Source of the DNA: Candidatus Anammoxibacter sp.
Lineage (GTDB): Bacteria; Planctomycetota; Brocadiia; Brocadiales; Anammoxibacteraceae
DNA: 64,000 nt
Reading direction: 5' to 3'
NCBI GenBank assembly: GCA_021777055.1
Contig: JAIQZO010000061.1
Location: 1 to 64,000 of the forward strand
The notes beneath the pieces were generated by a model. The model was not told the origin of the DNA and ran no database searches. It was given only the letters and a program-made list of their open reading frames with translations. Positions 13,807 through 22,219 of this stretch are shown in pieces (the first letter of the stretch is position 1; each line of letters opens with the position of its first letter). Made by a program: the position numbers and the translations under genes.

Positions 13807-16383
13807 ATGGAAACAGATGACAGATCTGTATTTTATGTGCCGGATTATCATGAGATTGAGCGGGATTCTCTTAATCTCTTTGTTGATTATAACACACCTA
13901 ACTGGATTGTTACTGATAAAAGGGGCAGCCAGGTCATAAATAACATAAAGAAATCCATGAACAGGAGGGAACTGATTTGTTCCTATGCCAGTGAGTTTGA
14001 TGTGGACACTTCCAAGGCGTGGATGGATGTAGATTCTTTTCTGGATGATCTGTATAGAAGCCGGTTTGTTTCGTCGGAACCAATAGAATGTAACCACTAT
14101 GACGGCAGGGTAAAACATATTCCTCTTGATAAACTGAATGAGTTATGGATTCATACAAACAATAACTGTAATTTAACCTGCGACCACTGTCTGGTAGACT
14201 CTTCGCCTGATGATGACAAAGGTCTATCTACAGAGCAGATCAAGAGTGTGGTAGATTCCGCCATTAAGTTGGGAACCACACGATTCTATTTTACAGGCGG
14301 TGAACCGTTTATGAGATCAGATATCTTTGAGCTCATAGAATATATTTGCGCTGAAAATAAAAAAGAGTTAATTGTGCTGACAAATGCAACGCTATTAAAA
14401 GGTAATGTAATAGAAAAGTTAAAAGAGGCGAATAAGGAGTATTTGAGGATACAGATAAGTCTTGACGGCTCTACCCCTGAGGTGAATGATTCTGTTCGTG
14501 GAAAAGGAAGCTTTGATAGAACGATTGAAGGAATAAAGAATACGGTTGCCATGGGATTTGAACCCACAGTGACAACGGCGGTGACAGGCTATAACATTAA
14601 CGATGTTTCTAATGTAACAAGACTGTTGAAAACACTTGGTGTAAAGACCCATCACCTCCTTTGGGTACACAAGAGGGGAAGGGCCGCTGAAAATGGTAAC
14701 GGCCTTTTCGTTTCTTCTGATAAATTAATAGATGTAACAAAGAGAGTTAAGGAGACCGCCAACAAGCTGGGCATTAAGGTAGACAACATGGATTCTTATC
14801 AATTCAGGGCAAACAGCATATCAGGTACACGGCATGATTTGGGCAATGCATGTTATGACAGTTTATGTGTCTTCTCGAATGGTGATATATATCCTTCCGC
14901 CGCATTCGCAGGGCATGAAAAACTTAAATGCGGTAACGTGTTTAATGATGGCCTTGAAGATGTATGGCGCAACAGTTGTGTAACCAAAGCTTTCAGGAGT
15001 TCCACTATACAGAACAAGAAGGAGTGTAGTATCTGCAGCATTAAATTTATCTGCGGAGGAGGTGATATTGAGCACTCATTTTTTTATTCTCCAAACGGTT
15101 TCAAGATGGAAGATTGTACCTTTCCAAAAGATATGGGAGTGCATGCATTAGACCCTTACTGTGAACTTCACAAAGAGTTGATAAAAGGCGCGATATTTGA
15201 GCTTGCAACTAAGAGGAAAGAGATATTAAGCAGAAAAACCGGATTTAATTCACCTGTAGTCTTCAGGTACATGGGTGAAGGCGCCGTTGACTGCGGAGCA
15301 GAGAAGGAGACTTGCGGAGCAAAAGAATCAAGTTCCCGTATAGTGCCTACTGTAAGGACATTACATTCTAACTGCGTTCTCTCTTTTGATGTTGACAAGC
15401 CAAGGAAGTCAGTAAGGGATTTTTACGGAAAGGCGGCAGAAGAACCTCAAGAAGAGTTGTGCTGCCCCACAAAGAATTCAAAGGAAGATACTAGTCATAT
15501 TCCACAGGAGGTAATTGATCGATTTTACGGCTGTGGCAGCCCCATATCCATGGCAGAAGTATCAGAAGGAGAGACGGCCGTTGACCTTGGTTCTGGTGCC
15601 GGGATTGACTGCTTTATTGCAGCGAAAAAGGTTGGCAGGAGTGGGAAAATATTTGGTATAGACATGACAGACCAGATGTTGCAGGTGGCAAATGAGAGCA
15701 AAAAGATAGTGGCAGGGAATCTCGGATACGATGTTGTTGAATTCAGGAAAGGTTTTCTGGAAGAGATTCCGGTGGAGGATAACAGTGTAGATCTGATTAC
15801 ATCAAATTGTGTAATAAACCTATCTCCTGACAAAAAATCAGTATTCGGTGAGATGTGGAGGATATTAAAGGATCATGGACGGATTGTTATTTCAGACATT
15901 GTGTCAAGAGATGAAACACCCCCCCATTTAAGGGCAAATAAACGGTTGTGGGGAGAGTGTATTAGCGGTGCTTTAACCGAAGAGGAGTTTATGGCTTATT
16001 TGGAACAGATGGGGTTTTATGGTATCCAAACGCTTCAGAAAGTTTTCTGGAAAGAGGTTGAAGGCTATCCGTTTTATTCTGTTACTGTTCGTGGTTATAA
16101 GTTTGAAAAGAAGGATGGATGCGTATTTGTAGGACAGAAAGCTGTTTATCACGGCCCGTTAAAGGCTATAATGGATGAAGAAGGACATTTATTTCCGAGA
16201 AATAAGGCGGTTGGGATCTGCACTGACACAGCCAACAAATTTGCACATCCTCCTTATGCTGGATTGTTTACCATAATTAATCCTGAAAACGACAAAGCAG
16301 ATGAATACAGTTGCTTTTCTACCGGAACAGAGCAAGAAGCTGACAGCTGTTGTTCTACAGGATCAGAGTCGTCTTGCTGTTAA
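13807..16383 (+). CDS. PqqD-radical SAM-SPASM-ArsM-like methyltransferase fusion
   Basis: An 858-residue fusion. Residues 1-100 are PqqD-like. The radical SAM domain has the CNLTCDHC cluster motif (Cys121, 125, 128) and FTGGEPF. A SPASM-type iron-sulfur domain has CSIC (407-410) and KFICGGG. From about 525 comes an arsenite methyltransferase-type domain: CCPT, GCGSP, VDLGSGAGIDCF (592 on), SNCVINLSPDK (Cys668) and GECISGAL (Cys718). An extension with GQKAVYHGP follows, and the tail is cysteine-rich (DSCCSTGSESSCC). GGAGGAG precedes the ATG. The PqqD and SPASM parts suggest peptide modification and the ArsM part thiol/arsenic chemistry; the real substrate is unknown. Related separate ArsM and ArsS proteins make arsenosugars in other bacteria. 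Confidence 0.85.
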   Translation: METDDRSVFYVPDYHEIERDSLNLFVDYNTPNWIVTDKRGSQVINNIKKSMNRRELICSYASEFDVDTSKAWMDVDSFLDDLYRSRFVSSEPIECNHYDGRVKHIPLDKLNELWIHTNNNCNLTCDHCLVDSSPDDDKGLSTEQIKSVVDSAIKLGTTRFYFTGGEPFMRSDIFELIEYICAENKKELIVLTNATLLKGNVIEKLKEANKEYLRIQISLDGSTPEVNDSVRGKGSFDRTIEGIKNTVAMGFEPTVTTAVTGYNINDVSNVTRLLKTLGVKTHHLLWVHKRGRAAENGNGLFVSSDKLIDVTKRVKETANKLGIKVDNMDSYQFRANSISGTRHDLGNACYDSLCVFSNGDIYPSAAFAGHEKLKCGNVFNDGLEDVWRNSCVTKAFRSSTIQNKKECSICSIKFICGGGDIEHSFFYSPNGFKMEDCTFPKDMGVHALDPYCELHKELIKGAIFELATKRKEILSRKTGFNSPVVFRYMGEGAVDCGAEKETCGAKESSSRIVPTVRTLHSNCVLSFDVDKPRKSVRDFYGKAAEEPQEELCCPTKNSKEDTSHIPQEVIDRFYGCGSPISMAEVSEGETAVDLGSGAGIDCFIAAKKVGRSGKIFGIDMTDQMLQVANESKKIVAGNLGYDVVEFRKGFLEEIPVEDNSVDLITSNCVINLSPDKKSVFGEMWRILKDHGRIVISDIVSRDETPPHLRANKRLWGECISGALTEEEFMAYLEQMGFYGIQTLQKVFWKEVEGYPFYSVTVRGYKFEKKDGCVFVGQKAVYHGPLKAIMDEEGHLFPRNKAVGICTDTANKFAHPPYAGLFTIINPENDKADEYSCFSTGTEQEADSCCSTGSESSCC

Positions 16384-16963
16384 CTTAAATATGATTACGC
16401 AGATTATATTTGATTACGCAGATGCAAATCTATGTTATCTGTTTTAATCAGTGTAATCATATTTTGTCTATTACTTGTTAAAGTCTTACTAATAACAGTT
16501 TAAAAAAGATTTCCGTCCTGAATAAATCTCACGGTTTCCTTTTGGAATTTATTACAAAATTAATAGCAAAAGAATAGTTATTTTTGCCGTTCTTGATTTA
16601 AGGCAAGATCCAGAAAGAACTCAATCTCGGTTAACAAAAGAAGGATAACGGCCATCTTAAGCCAACACTTAAAATTTAACGTGAAAAATAAAAAATGGTG
16701 GAGGGACATAAAATTTCCTGTGGAATTTGCAACAGACCAAAATCTATTACAGAAAAAGAGATAAATGTAAAAGTACAGTTTCTTGAAATCATATCAAATA
16801 ACATGATAGCAAGAAGGTAATCTTTCTTGATATCATTAGATATAACATAATAACAAGAAGGACAATGCTGAATTACAAAGAAAACTTAACAAATTATCTT
16901 AACTGCTAAGTATTTTCCGGAGATCTCCACAAATTATTCATTTCTTTGTTCGGCCCCCCAAAT
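16384..16963. other. intergenic region; inverted repeat, small tandem repeat and a possible 41-codon frame
   Basis: An inverted repeat with perfect 12-base arms (16387-16398, 16453-16464) built on tatgattacgcagat lies just after the fusion gene; a relative is at 58575-58629. A 41-codon frame at 16695-16820 (plus strand) has a CGIC motif (HKISCGICNRPKSITEKE) but no homologue that I recognise. Its 3' half is part of a 44-base imperfect tandem repeat (16779-16822, 16823-16866) with the core ttcttga...aacaagaagg. It may be fortuitous. Confidence 0.4.
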
Positions 16964-17434
16964 ATGACTACACCAATGGATACAAAAATATTTGCTGCTA
17001 TCATAACTGCCAGTGCATCAATAATTGCTGTGGCAATAACTTATCTAACTAAGCTGATTTCAGAGTTGGTCGACAAGCGCAGGCACGACAGAATGCACTT
17101 GATGGCGATAAGAAATGAACTTGTTGTCAATAAAGGATTGTCAACAGCTATAGAGAAGCATACGAGAACTTTCGGTTTTAGGTTCATTGATAAGGTTTGG
17201 GCAGAATCGGACACTTCATCAATATATCGGAAGGGCATACCAACTGACTTGATTCTTGATGCATATTCTAAAATGCAGTTATTCAACACGTTGAACGATC
17301 GATATTCTCTTATATCAGAGGACAAAAACTATAGGAATAAAGACCAAAGATTAGCCCAAGAGCATGCCGAAATGGTTGAAATATCAGAAGAAATATCAAA
17401 GGTAATCGACTCAGCTTTGAAAAAGTTTAAATAA
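16964..17434 (+). CDS. hypothetical protein with N-terminal membrane helix
   Basis: A protein of 156 residues from the ATG at 16964; the frame continues upstream to a TTG at 16946 but has no better start there. Residues 5-30 (TKIFAAIITASASIIAVAIT) form one membrane helix, followed by a cytoplasmic helical domain with DKRRHDRMHLMAIRNEL and a C-terminal coiled coil. The layout, anchor plus helical bundle, is common in small accessory genes near toxin-antitoxin loci. No family recognised; it is followed by a GC-rich palindromic stretch. Confidence 0.55.
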   Translation: MTTPMDTKIFAAIITASASIIAVAITYLTKLISELVDKRRHDRMHLMAIRNELVVNKGLSTAIEKHTRTFGFRFIDKVWAESDTSSIYRKGIPTDLILDAYSKMQLFNTLNDRYSLISEDKNYRNKDQRLAQEHAEMVEISEEISKVIDSALKKFK

Positions 17435-17696
17435 CAAAAAATGGCCAAACCAGCCGATTCACTTGACGTCGGGAAACGCGGCTGCGCTGACGCGGCAATA
17501 CCATTGGCGGCGCAAGTGACCTTGATCGTTTGCTGACGCTTCGCGTCAGCAAATGCCCGGTTGAAGAGCGCGCAATCTGAAGAAACATTTCTTTGATTGC
17601 AAGGTCCACCAACAATCGGTTTGAGACAGACGCGCAGTGGCGTGCTCCTCAACCGGGCATTATGCAATTAATATTAACTAGAAAATTTAAATTCAA
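17435..17696. repeat. GC-rich nested palindromes between accessory genes
   Basis: A perfect hairpin lies at 17529-17553 (11-base arms, loop ttc). It is nested beside a longer imperfect pair, 17554-17572 with 17641-17659 (tgcccggttgaagagcgcg against cgtgctcctcaaccgggca). The stretch is far richer in G and C than everything around it and carries no credible frame. It has the look of an imported recombination or repeat sequence, but the core sites of an integron attC could not be aligned. Confidence 0.5.
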
Positions 17697-17894
17697 ATGC
17701 CTCGTAAAGTAAGAGAACTTATAAAAGAATTGAAAAAGGCAGGTTTTGTAGATAGAGGTGGTAAAGGTAGTCATAAAAACTTTGTGCATTCTAAAGTAGT
17801 GAAACCTATTACAATATCTGGTAAACCAGGTGATGATGTACTGGGTTATCAAGAAAAAATAGCCAAATTAGCAATTAAGGAGTCACAAAAATGA
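17697..17894 (+). CDS. hicA: HicA-family mRNA interferase toxin
   Basis: A 65-residue protein with the double-stranded RNA-binding-like fold of HicA: VRELIKELKKAGFVDRGGKGSHKNF. The conserved Gly and catalytic His (GGKGSHKNF) are present, as is the typical ending ISGKPGDDVLGYQEKIAKLA. HicA cleaves mRNA and is silenced by HicB. The next gene starts inside its stop (ATGA overlap at 17891), the usual hicA-hicB order. Unlike the copy at 3449 it is intact. Confidence 0.88.
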   Translation: MPRKVRELIKELKKAGFVDRGGKGSHKNFVHSKVVKPITISGKPGDDVLGYQEKIAKLAIKESQK

Positions 17895-18130
17895 AAGATA
17901 GCGCAAAATATGTAAAGATCGTTGAATGGTCAGATAAAGATCAGTGTTTTATTGGAAGTTGTCCCAGTTTGCTCTATGGTGGTTGTCATGGCGATAACGA
18001 ACAGGATGTTTTTGCTGAGTTATGTGAAATAGTTGAAGAAACAGTAGAATTATATAAGGAAGACGGCAAACCGTTACCAACACCTACATCAGGAAAAGAG
18101 TATGTAAGTAAAATGTTGAGTATAGCATAA
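17891..18130 (+). CDS. hicB: HicB-like antitoxin
   Basis: A 79-residue protein of the short HicB type: KYVKIVEWSDKDQCFIGSCP, then GGCHGDNEQDVFAELCEIVEE, ending in LPTPTSGKEY. It overlaps hicA by four bases and has AAGGAG before its start. It would bind HicA and may repress the operon. HicB domains of this length lack a separate ribbon-helix-helix or HTH domain. Stable pairing with 17697-17894 is inferred from gene order. Confidence 0.82.
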   Translation: MKDSAKYVKIVEWSDKDQCFIGSCPSLLYGGCHGDNEQDVFAELCEIVEETVELYKEDGKPLPTPTSGKEYVSKMLSIA

Positions 18131-18271
18131 CAAACTAATCCATCGTATGCAAACGCGCCGGTGCTTTGGGCATTGCTCAGATAACGCAAAACAAGATGAG
18201 AATTCATATACGATCAAGATGGAGGTTCGGCAATTTCACATATTTTTAGAAACAAACTAATCCAACTGATA

Positions 18272-19654
18272 GTGTCTGGCTTGGCAATTGAGGCCTGCTG
18301 CATCGGGATAGTAATGCTAGGAGACACAAAGGATAATGTTCCCGCATTTGCCCTTTACTATTCCATATCTTTTATTATCTATTTCTTAACCGTATCTTTT
18401 ACGTTAAACAAAAAAATACCGCAGTCAATAAAGGGTCATGGTTTTCCTGGTACATTAGGTATAAAAGACAATTCAACAAGATTTCTATGGATAATTCTAA
18501 TATTCTCCGTTGTTTTCCGGCTAACTCTTTTACCACTAGAACCATCCGATGATATATATCGCTATTTATGGGAAGGTAAGCTGCAATTAAATGGAATCAA
18601 TCCATATATCCTTGCCCCGGAATCAAAAGAACTCGTTCACCTGCGTGACGGTTTCTTCTCAGGGATCAACCATAAACATCTAACCACTATTTACCCTCCA
18701 ATGACATTGATTGTGTTTGCGGTCGCAGACCTTGTTTCCCACTCGGTCATCTCAATGAAATCCTTCTTTCTGTTCTTTGATCTGCTTCTGATATTTGTCC
18801 TCATAAAATACCTAAAAAGATGGAAACGAAATGCAACAGACGTGGCAATATACGCGTGGAGTCCAATAATCATTGTAAGTTTTGCGGCAAAAGGTCATTG
18901 CGATACACCTCAGATATTCTTTATGATGCTTGCACTTTATCTCTATTCAAAGCAAAAGAGAGTAACATCCGTATTGTCCATTGGGCTGGCCGTTCTCTCT
19001 AAATTTATCTCCGTAGTTGTTGTACCATTTTTTATATTAAAAAACAGTCCTAAATGTTTAGCCGCCTTTTTCTTTATAGTCGCATTTTTGTATATGCCAT
19101 ACGCAGGCGCTGGAATGGGCCTGTTTTCAACCCTTTTCCATTTTGGTTCAGAATACCACTATAACGATTCGATACATTTCCTTATCCTTTGTGTGTCATA
19201 TGGGTCCCCTGTTATATCAAAGCTGATAACAACTGTAACATTCGCAGGGGGATTATTAATCTTGTATTGGACGTTTTTGAAACCTGATTTCGCATTTTTC
19301 AGACAAAGTGCCCCTGACAAAAATAATGAAGTTGAACATGAAAAGGTTCTAAAGTTTACATTATACGCAATCGGCCTATTCATTATGCTGGCACCAACCG
19401 TTCATCCATGGTATTTGACATGGATTGTCCCATTTCTGTGTTTTCATAAGAGTAAGGCATGGATGGTCTTAACAGGTACTATAGTGTTCTACTATTTTAT
19501 GAATCACAAATTGTTTTCAAGTATAATTGAATACAATAATGAGTGGGTGTGGAAAGAGGTTCACTGGTTAAAACTTCCAGAGTATCTTCCATTTTATATA
19601 CTATTGATCTATGAGTTTAAAAGTAACCGTCGTAAAAAGGCTGTAAGTCCGTAA
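18272..19654 (+). CDS. GT-C membrane glycosyltransferase (polyprenol-phosphomannose-type)
   Basis: A 460-residue integral membrane protein with about ten to twelve hydrophobic helices. The first periplasmic loop has the acidic GT-C motif SDDIYRYLWEGKLQLNGINP (Asp93, Asp94), typical of polyprenol-phosphate-mannose-using mannosyltransferases. It would glycosylate lipids or polysaccharides on the outer face of the membrane. The GTG at 18272 is the first conventional start, but the frame is open from 18200. An ATT at 18233, six bases after a perfect GGAGGT (18221-18226), would add 13 residues that complete the first helix. The protein may thus begin at an unusual ATT codon. Confidence 0.75.
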   Translation: MSGLAIEACCIGIVMLGDTKDNVPAFALYYSISFIIYFLTVSFTLNKKIPQSIKGHGFPGTLGIKDNSTRFLWIILIFSVVFRLTLLPLEPSDDIYRYLWEGKLQLNGINPYILAPESKELVHLRDGFFSGINHKHLTTIYPPMTLIVFAVADLVSHSVISMKSFFLFFDLLLIFVLIKYLKRWKRNATDVAIYAWSPIIIVSFAAKGHCDTPQIFFMMLALYLYSKQKRVTSVLSIGLAVLSKFISVVVVPFFILKNSPKCLAAFFFIVAFLYMPYAGAGMGLFSTLFHFGSEYHYNDSIHFLILCVSYGSPVISKLITTVTFAGGLLILYWTFLKPDFAFFRQSAPDKNNEVEHEKVLKFTLYAIGLFIMLAPTVHPWYLTWIVPFLCFHKSKAWMVLTGTIVFYYFMNHKLFSSIIEYNNEWVWKEVHWLKLPEYLPFYILLIYEFKSNRRKKAVSP

Positions 19655-20084
19655 TAATCTTCCGAGTTCAAACCAGCCATAATTGTAATATGCCGGTTAA
19701 ACCTCAGCATTGTCCGGTTAGCCTTTTTGCAGTGTAAAAATGTTTCATATTTATGAACATTTTACAACATCATGATGCGAAAAAGGGCTTAAAGTTAATA
19801 GCATTGTTTTTTATTAATAATAAATTTCTATCATTTTAGCGCATTTTAGGCATTTTAGGCACTGAATGTTAGTACACATATGTGTGAAGCAAATAACGAA
19901 CCGGACAACACTAGTTAAATCTGTCTCCCCCCCATAAGATTAATTTACTTACTTGAATCCCGCAGAATTATCCGTTATGCTAATAAAAAATTTTTATAAT
20001 TTGTAAATATTCAGTAAAAAACATGCAAAATAAAGCCCACAAAAGCTTTATTATGGTTATTTTTTGGAGAGAGAAACTGCCTTG
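19655..20084. other. intergenic region with a MITE-like element
   Basis: About 430 bases, half of it MITE copy B (19700-19916). The final part leads to the ribosome binding site GGAGAG (20066-20071) of the thioredoxin-NHL gene. No other structure stands out. Confidence 0.55.
19700..19916. mobile_element. MITE-like element, copy B
   Basis: It begins acctcagcattgtccggtta like copy A at 11038 and ends gaaccggacaacactag, the imperfect inverse of its left end. The interior shares ttattaataataaat and gcattttaggcattttaggc with copy A and is slightly shorter (217 against 246 bases). By eye the two are roughly 80% identical. Confidence 0.65.
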
Positions 20085-21671
20085 ATGAGAAAATATTTTG
20101 TAATTGCCTATGTTATAATAGGCCTGCTTGTCTTTTTTTTGATCGCTTCAAGTTTTAATTTTAAATGGTTTGGAGATTTTAATCTTTTTAAAAGATCATC
20201 TTTGAGAAAAGGTGAAGCTCCCTCCATTGCGAGTGACTACGGATGGGTTAATACTGATAAACCTGTGCGTATGAAAGACTTGCGTGGAAAAGTTGTATTA
20301 CTCGATTTTTGGACATATTGCAGTATAAACTGTATGCATACCGCACGTGACATAAAAAGGCTTGAGGCCAAATATCCCAATGAACTGGTAGTAATAGGCG
20401 TGCATTCCGGGAAATTTACAAACGAAAGTTTGCTTGAAAATGTTCGGCAAGCGGTTATTAGAAACGAGATAAAACACCCTGTGGTCAACGATGCTTCATT
20501 TGCAATCTGGCACAGATATAGTATTAAAGCGTGGCCAACGTTCGTGTTAATTGATCCTGAAGGCATAGGCGCCGGTTATTTCTCAGGCGAAGGTAATTAT
20601 GAAGCAATGGATGAGAAAATCAGCCAGGTTATTTCTGAATTTAGGGCAAATGGTAAGCTTGATGAAAAACCAGTTTCTTTTATCCTGGAGGTAGACAAGA
20701 CAACGATTGAATCACTATCTTTTCCCGGTAATGTTTTTGCCAATGAAGAATCAAACAGGCTGTTCATCGCAGATACCAATCATAACAGGATTGTTATTAC
20801 GGACCTGGATGGAAAAGTCGTTGATGTTGTTGGTGATGGTACAGCCGGAAGGGTAGATGGAAAATTTGGTGTTGCAAGCTTTAGTAAACCACACGGTATG
20901 TTTTACAGTAATGATACTCTTTATGTCGCTGATACAGAAAACCATCTTGTCCGTAAACTTGATTTAAAAGAGAAGATTGTTTCCACAATCGCGGGAACTG
21001 GTAGACAGGCAGCTTATATGGCTACAAACGGTGGTAAAGGGTTAGATGTTTCCCTTAATTCACCATGGGATGTTGTATTGGTTAAAGGGAAGCTATACAT
21101 CACAATGGCAGGTTCCCACCAGATCTGGGTAATGGATTTGGTTTCGAATCAGCTCCATACGTTTGCAGGTAATGGTCAGCAAACAAGGATTGATGGACCG
21201 AGGCTTGAGAGTGCACTTGCTCAACCAAGCGGGATAACCACAGACGGATCAAAACTATTTTTTGTAGATAGTGAGACAAGTTCAGTAAGAACCTCAGATT
21301 TAGATAATAATGGTGACATTAGTTCTATAATCGGACTTAATATGTTTATGTTTGGAGATAAGGATGGTATAGCTGGTGAAGTTCTCCTGCAGCATCCGTT
21401 GGGTATTACGCACTATAATGGGGTATTATATATTGCAGATACATATAATCATAAAATAAAGATAGTCAACCATGAGAATAAATCGTGCGGGACATACCTT
21501 GGCACCGGAAAAGCAGGAAAGGATGATGGTAAATTACCACAGTTTTATGAACCTGCAGACCTCTCGTTTGCGAAAGGCAGGTTGTTCATTGCAGATACTA
21601 ATAACCACGCCATCAGGGTCGTTAATATAGAGACGGGAAATGTTTCCACTCTTAGAATAGAAGGCCTTTGA
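20085..21671 (+). CDS. thioredoxin-NHL repeat protein (bacterial NHLRC2-like)
   Basis: A 528-residue protein. One N-terminal membrane helix (about 5-25) anchors it to face the periplasm. A thioredoxin-like domain follows (KVVLLDFWTYCSINCMH, Cys79 and Cys83, then SIKAWPTFVLIDPEG). An NHL beta-propeller (about 210-520) repeats phrases such as LFIADTNHNRIV, LYVADTENHLVRK and LYIADTYNHKI. The domain order is that of NHLRC2, whose CCINC motif corresponds to CSINC here. It is probably a membrane-bound thiol oxidoreductase, perhaps for c-type cytochrome or periplasmic protein maturation, with the propeller binding a partner. The ATG at 20085 is preferred to the upstream TTG because GGAGAG precedes it. 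Confidence 0.85.
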   Translation: MRKYFVIAYVIIGLLVFFLIASSFNFKWFGDFNLFKRSSLRKGEAPSIASDYGWVNTDKPVRMKDLRGKVVLLDFWTYCSINCMHTARDIKRLEAKYPNELVVIGVHSGKFTNESLLENVRQAVIRNEIKHPVVNDASFAIWHRYSIKAWPTFVLIDPEGIGAGYFSGEGNYEAMDEKISQVISEFRANGKLDEKPVSFILEVDKTTIESLSFPGNVFANEESNRLFIADTNHNRIVITDLDGKVVDVVGDGTAGRVDGKFGVASFSKPHGMFYSNDTLYVADTENHLVRKLDLKEKIVSTIAGTGRQAAYMATNGGKGLDVSLNSPWDVVLVKGKLYITMAGSHQIWVMDLVSNQLHTFAGNGQQTRIDGPRLESALAQPSGITTDGSKLFFVDSETSSVRTSDLDNNGDISSIIGLNMFMFGDKDGIAGEVLLQHPLGITHYNGVLYIADTYNHKIKIVNHENKSCGTYLGTGKAGKDDGKLPQFYEPADLSFAKGRLFIADTNNHAIRVVNIETGNVSTLRIEGL

Positions 21672-21712
21672 GCAGTTTTTTTTATTGCATACCTCAGATG
21701 ATGCAAAGTTAA

Positions 21713-22111
21713 TTACACATTATCATCAATAAATATTCCTGGTACCGCTTCCTTGAGTCGAGCAACCATCTCCAGTAACTCTTCTGGAGGGAGCTGTTTT
21801 ACTGTTTCACCAGTCTCACTATTTACTATTTGAACCACTAAACCTGTTCTGGAGCGGTCATCTGCAACAAATATAAGTTTATTATTCAGGGCACTTAATA
21901 GGTTCTCTGCCTGTGTCAACCCCTCACTTACCTCTTTTTCTTTATCTATCTCATTTTCACTTGGGCCTGGATCTAAAATATGATTGGTATCATCACTATT
22001 TTGATCTCTTTTAACTGGGTCTGGAGATTTATTTACATTCCTGTTCTTTTCAAGGAGAATCCTTTCAGGTTTAATAGTGTTTAGGTTAGGTACTGCATGA
22101 ATATCTTCCAT
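21713..22111 (-). CDS. flaG: FlaG-family flagellar protein
   Basis: A 132-residue protein with a disordered charged N-terminus (about 1-75). The FlaG core follows: LNNKLIFVADDRSRTGLVV, then QIVNSETGETVKQLPPEELL and a MVARL helix. FlaG proteins affect flagellar filament length and are normally near flagellin and fliD genes. Here the gene stands alone, with no other flagellar gene in the window, and is convergent with the thioredoxin-NHL gene. Function in motility is inferred only from the family. Confidence 0.82.
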   Translation of the reverse strand: MEDIHAVPNLNTIKPERILLEKNRNVNKSPDPVKRDQNSDDTNHILDPGPSENEIDKEKEVSEGLTQAENLLSALNNKLIFVADDRSRTGLVVQIVNSETGETVKQLPPEELLEMVARLKEAVPGIFIDDNV

Positions 22112-22219
22112 TTTTTTACCTTTTAGAAATACTTTTCAACCTCTATCTATATTATTATCGTACATTCATTAAGGATATTTAGTTTTTTATTGTTTTAAGG
22201 TTAACCATTGGGTAAAATT

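Noticed and set aside
17435-18230. Integron attC sites around hicAB
   Set aside because: The flanking frames end in TAACAAA and palindromes are present, but no matching GTTRRRY core could be paired with an RYYYAAC core. Kept only as a low-level finding.
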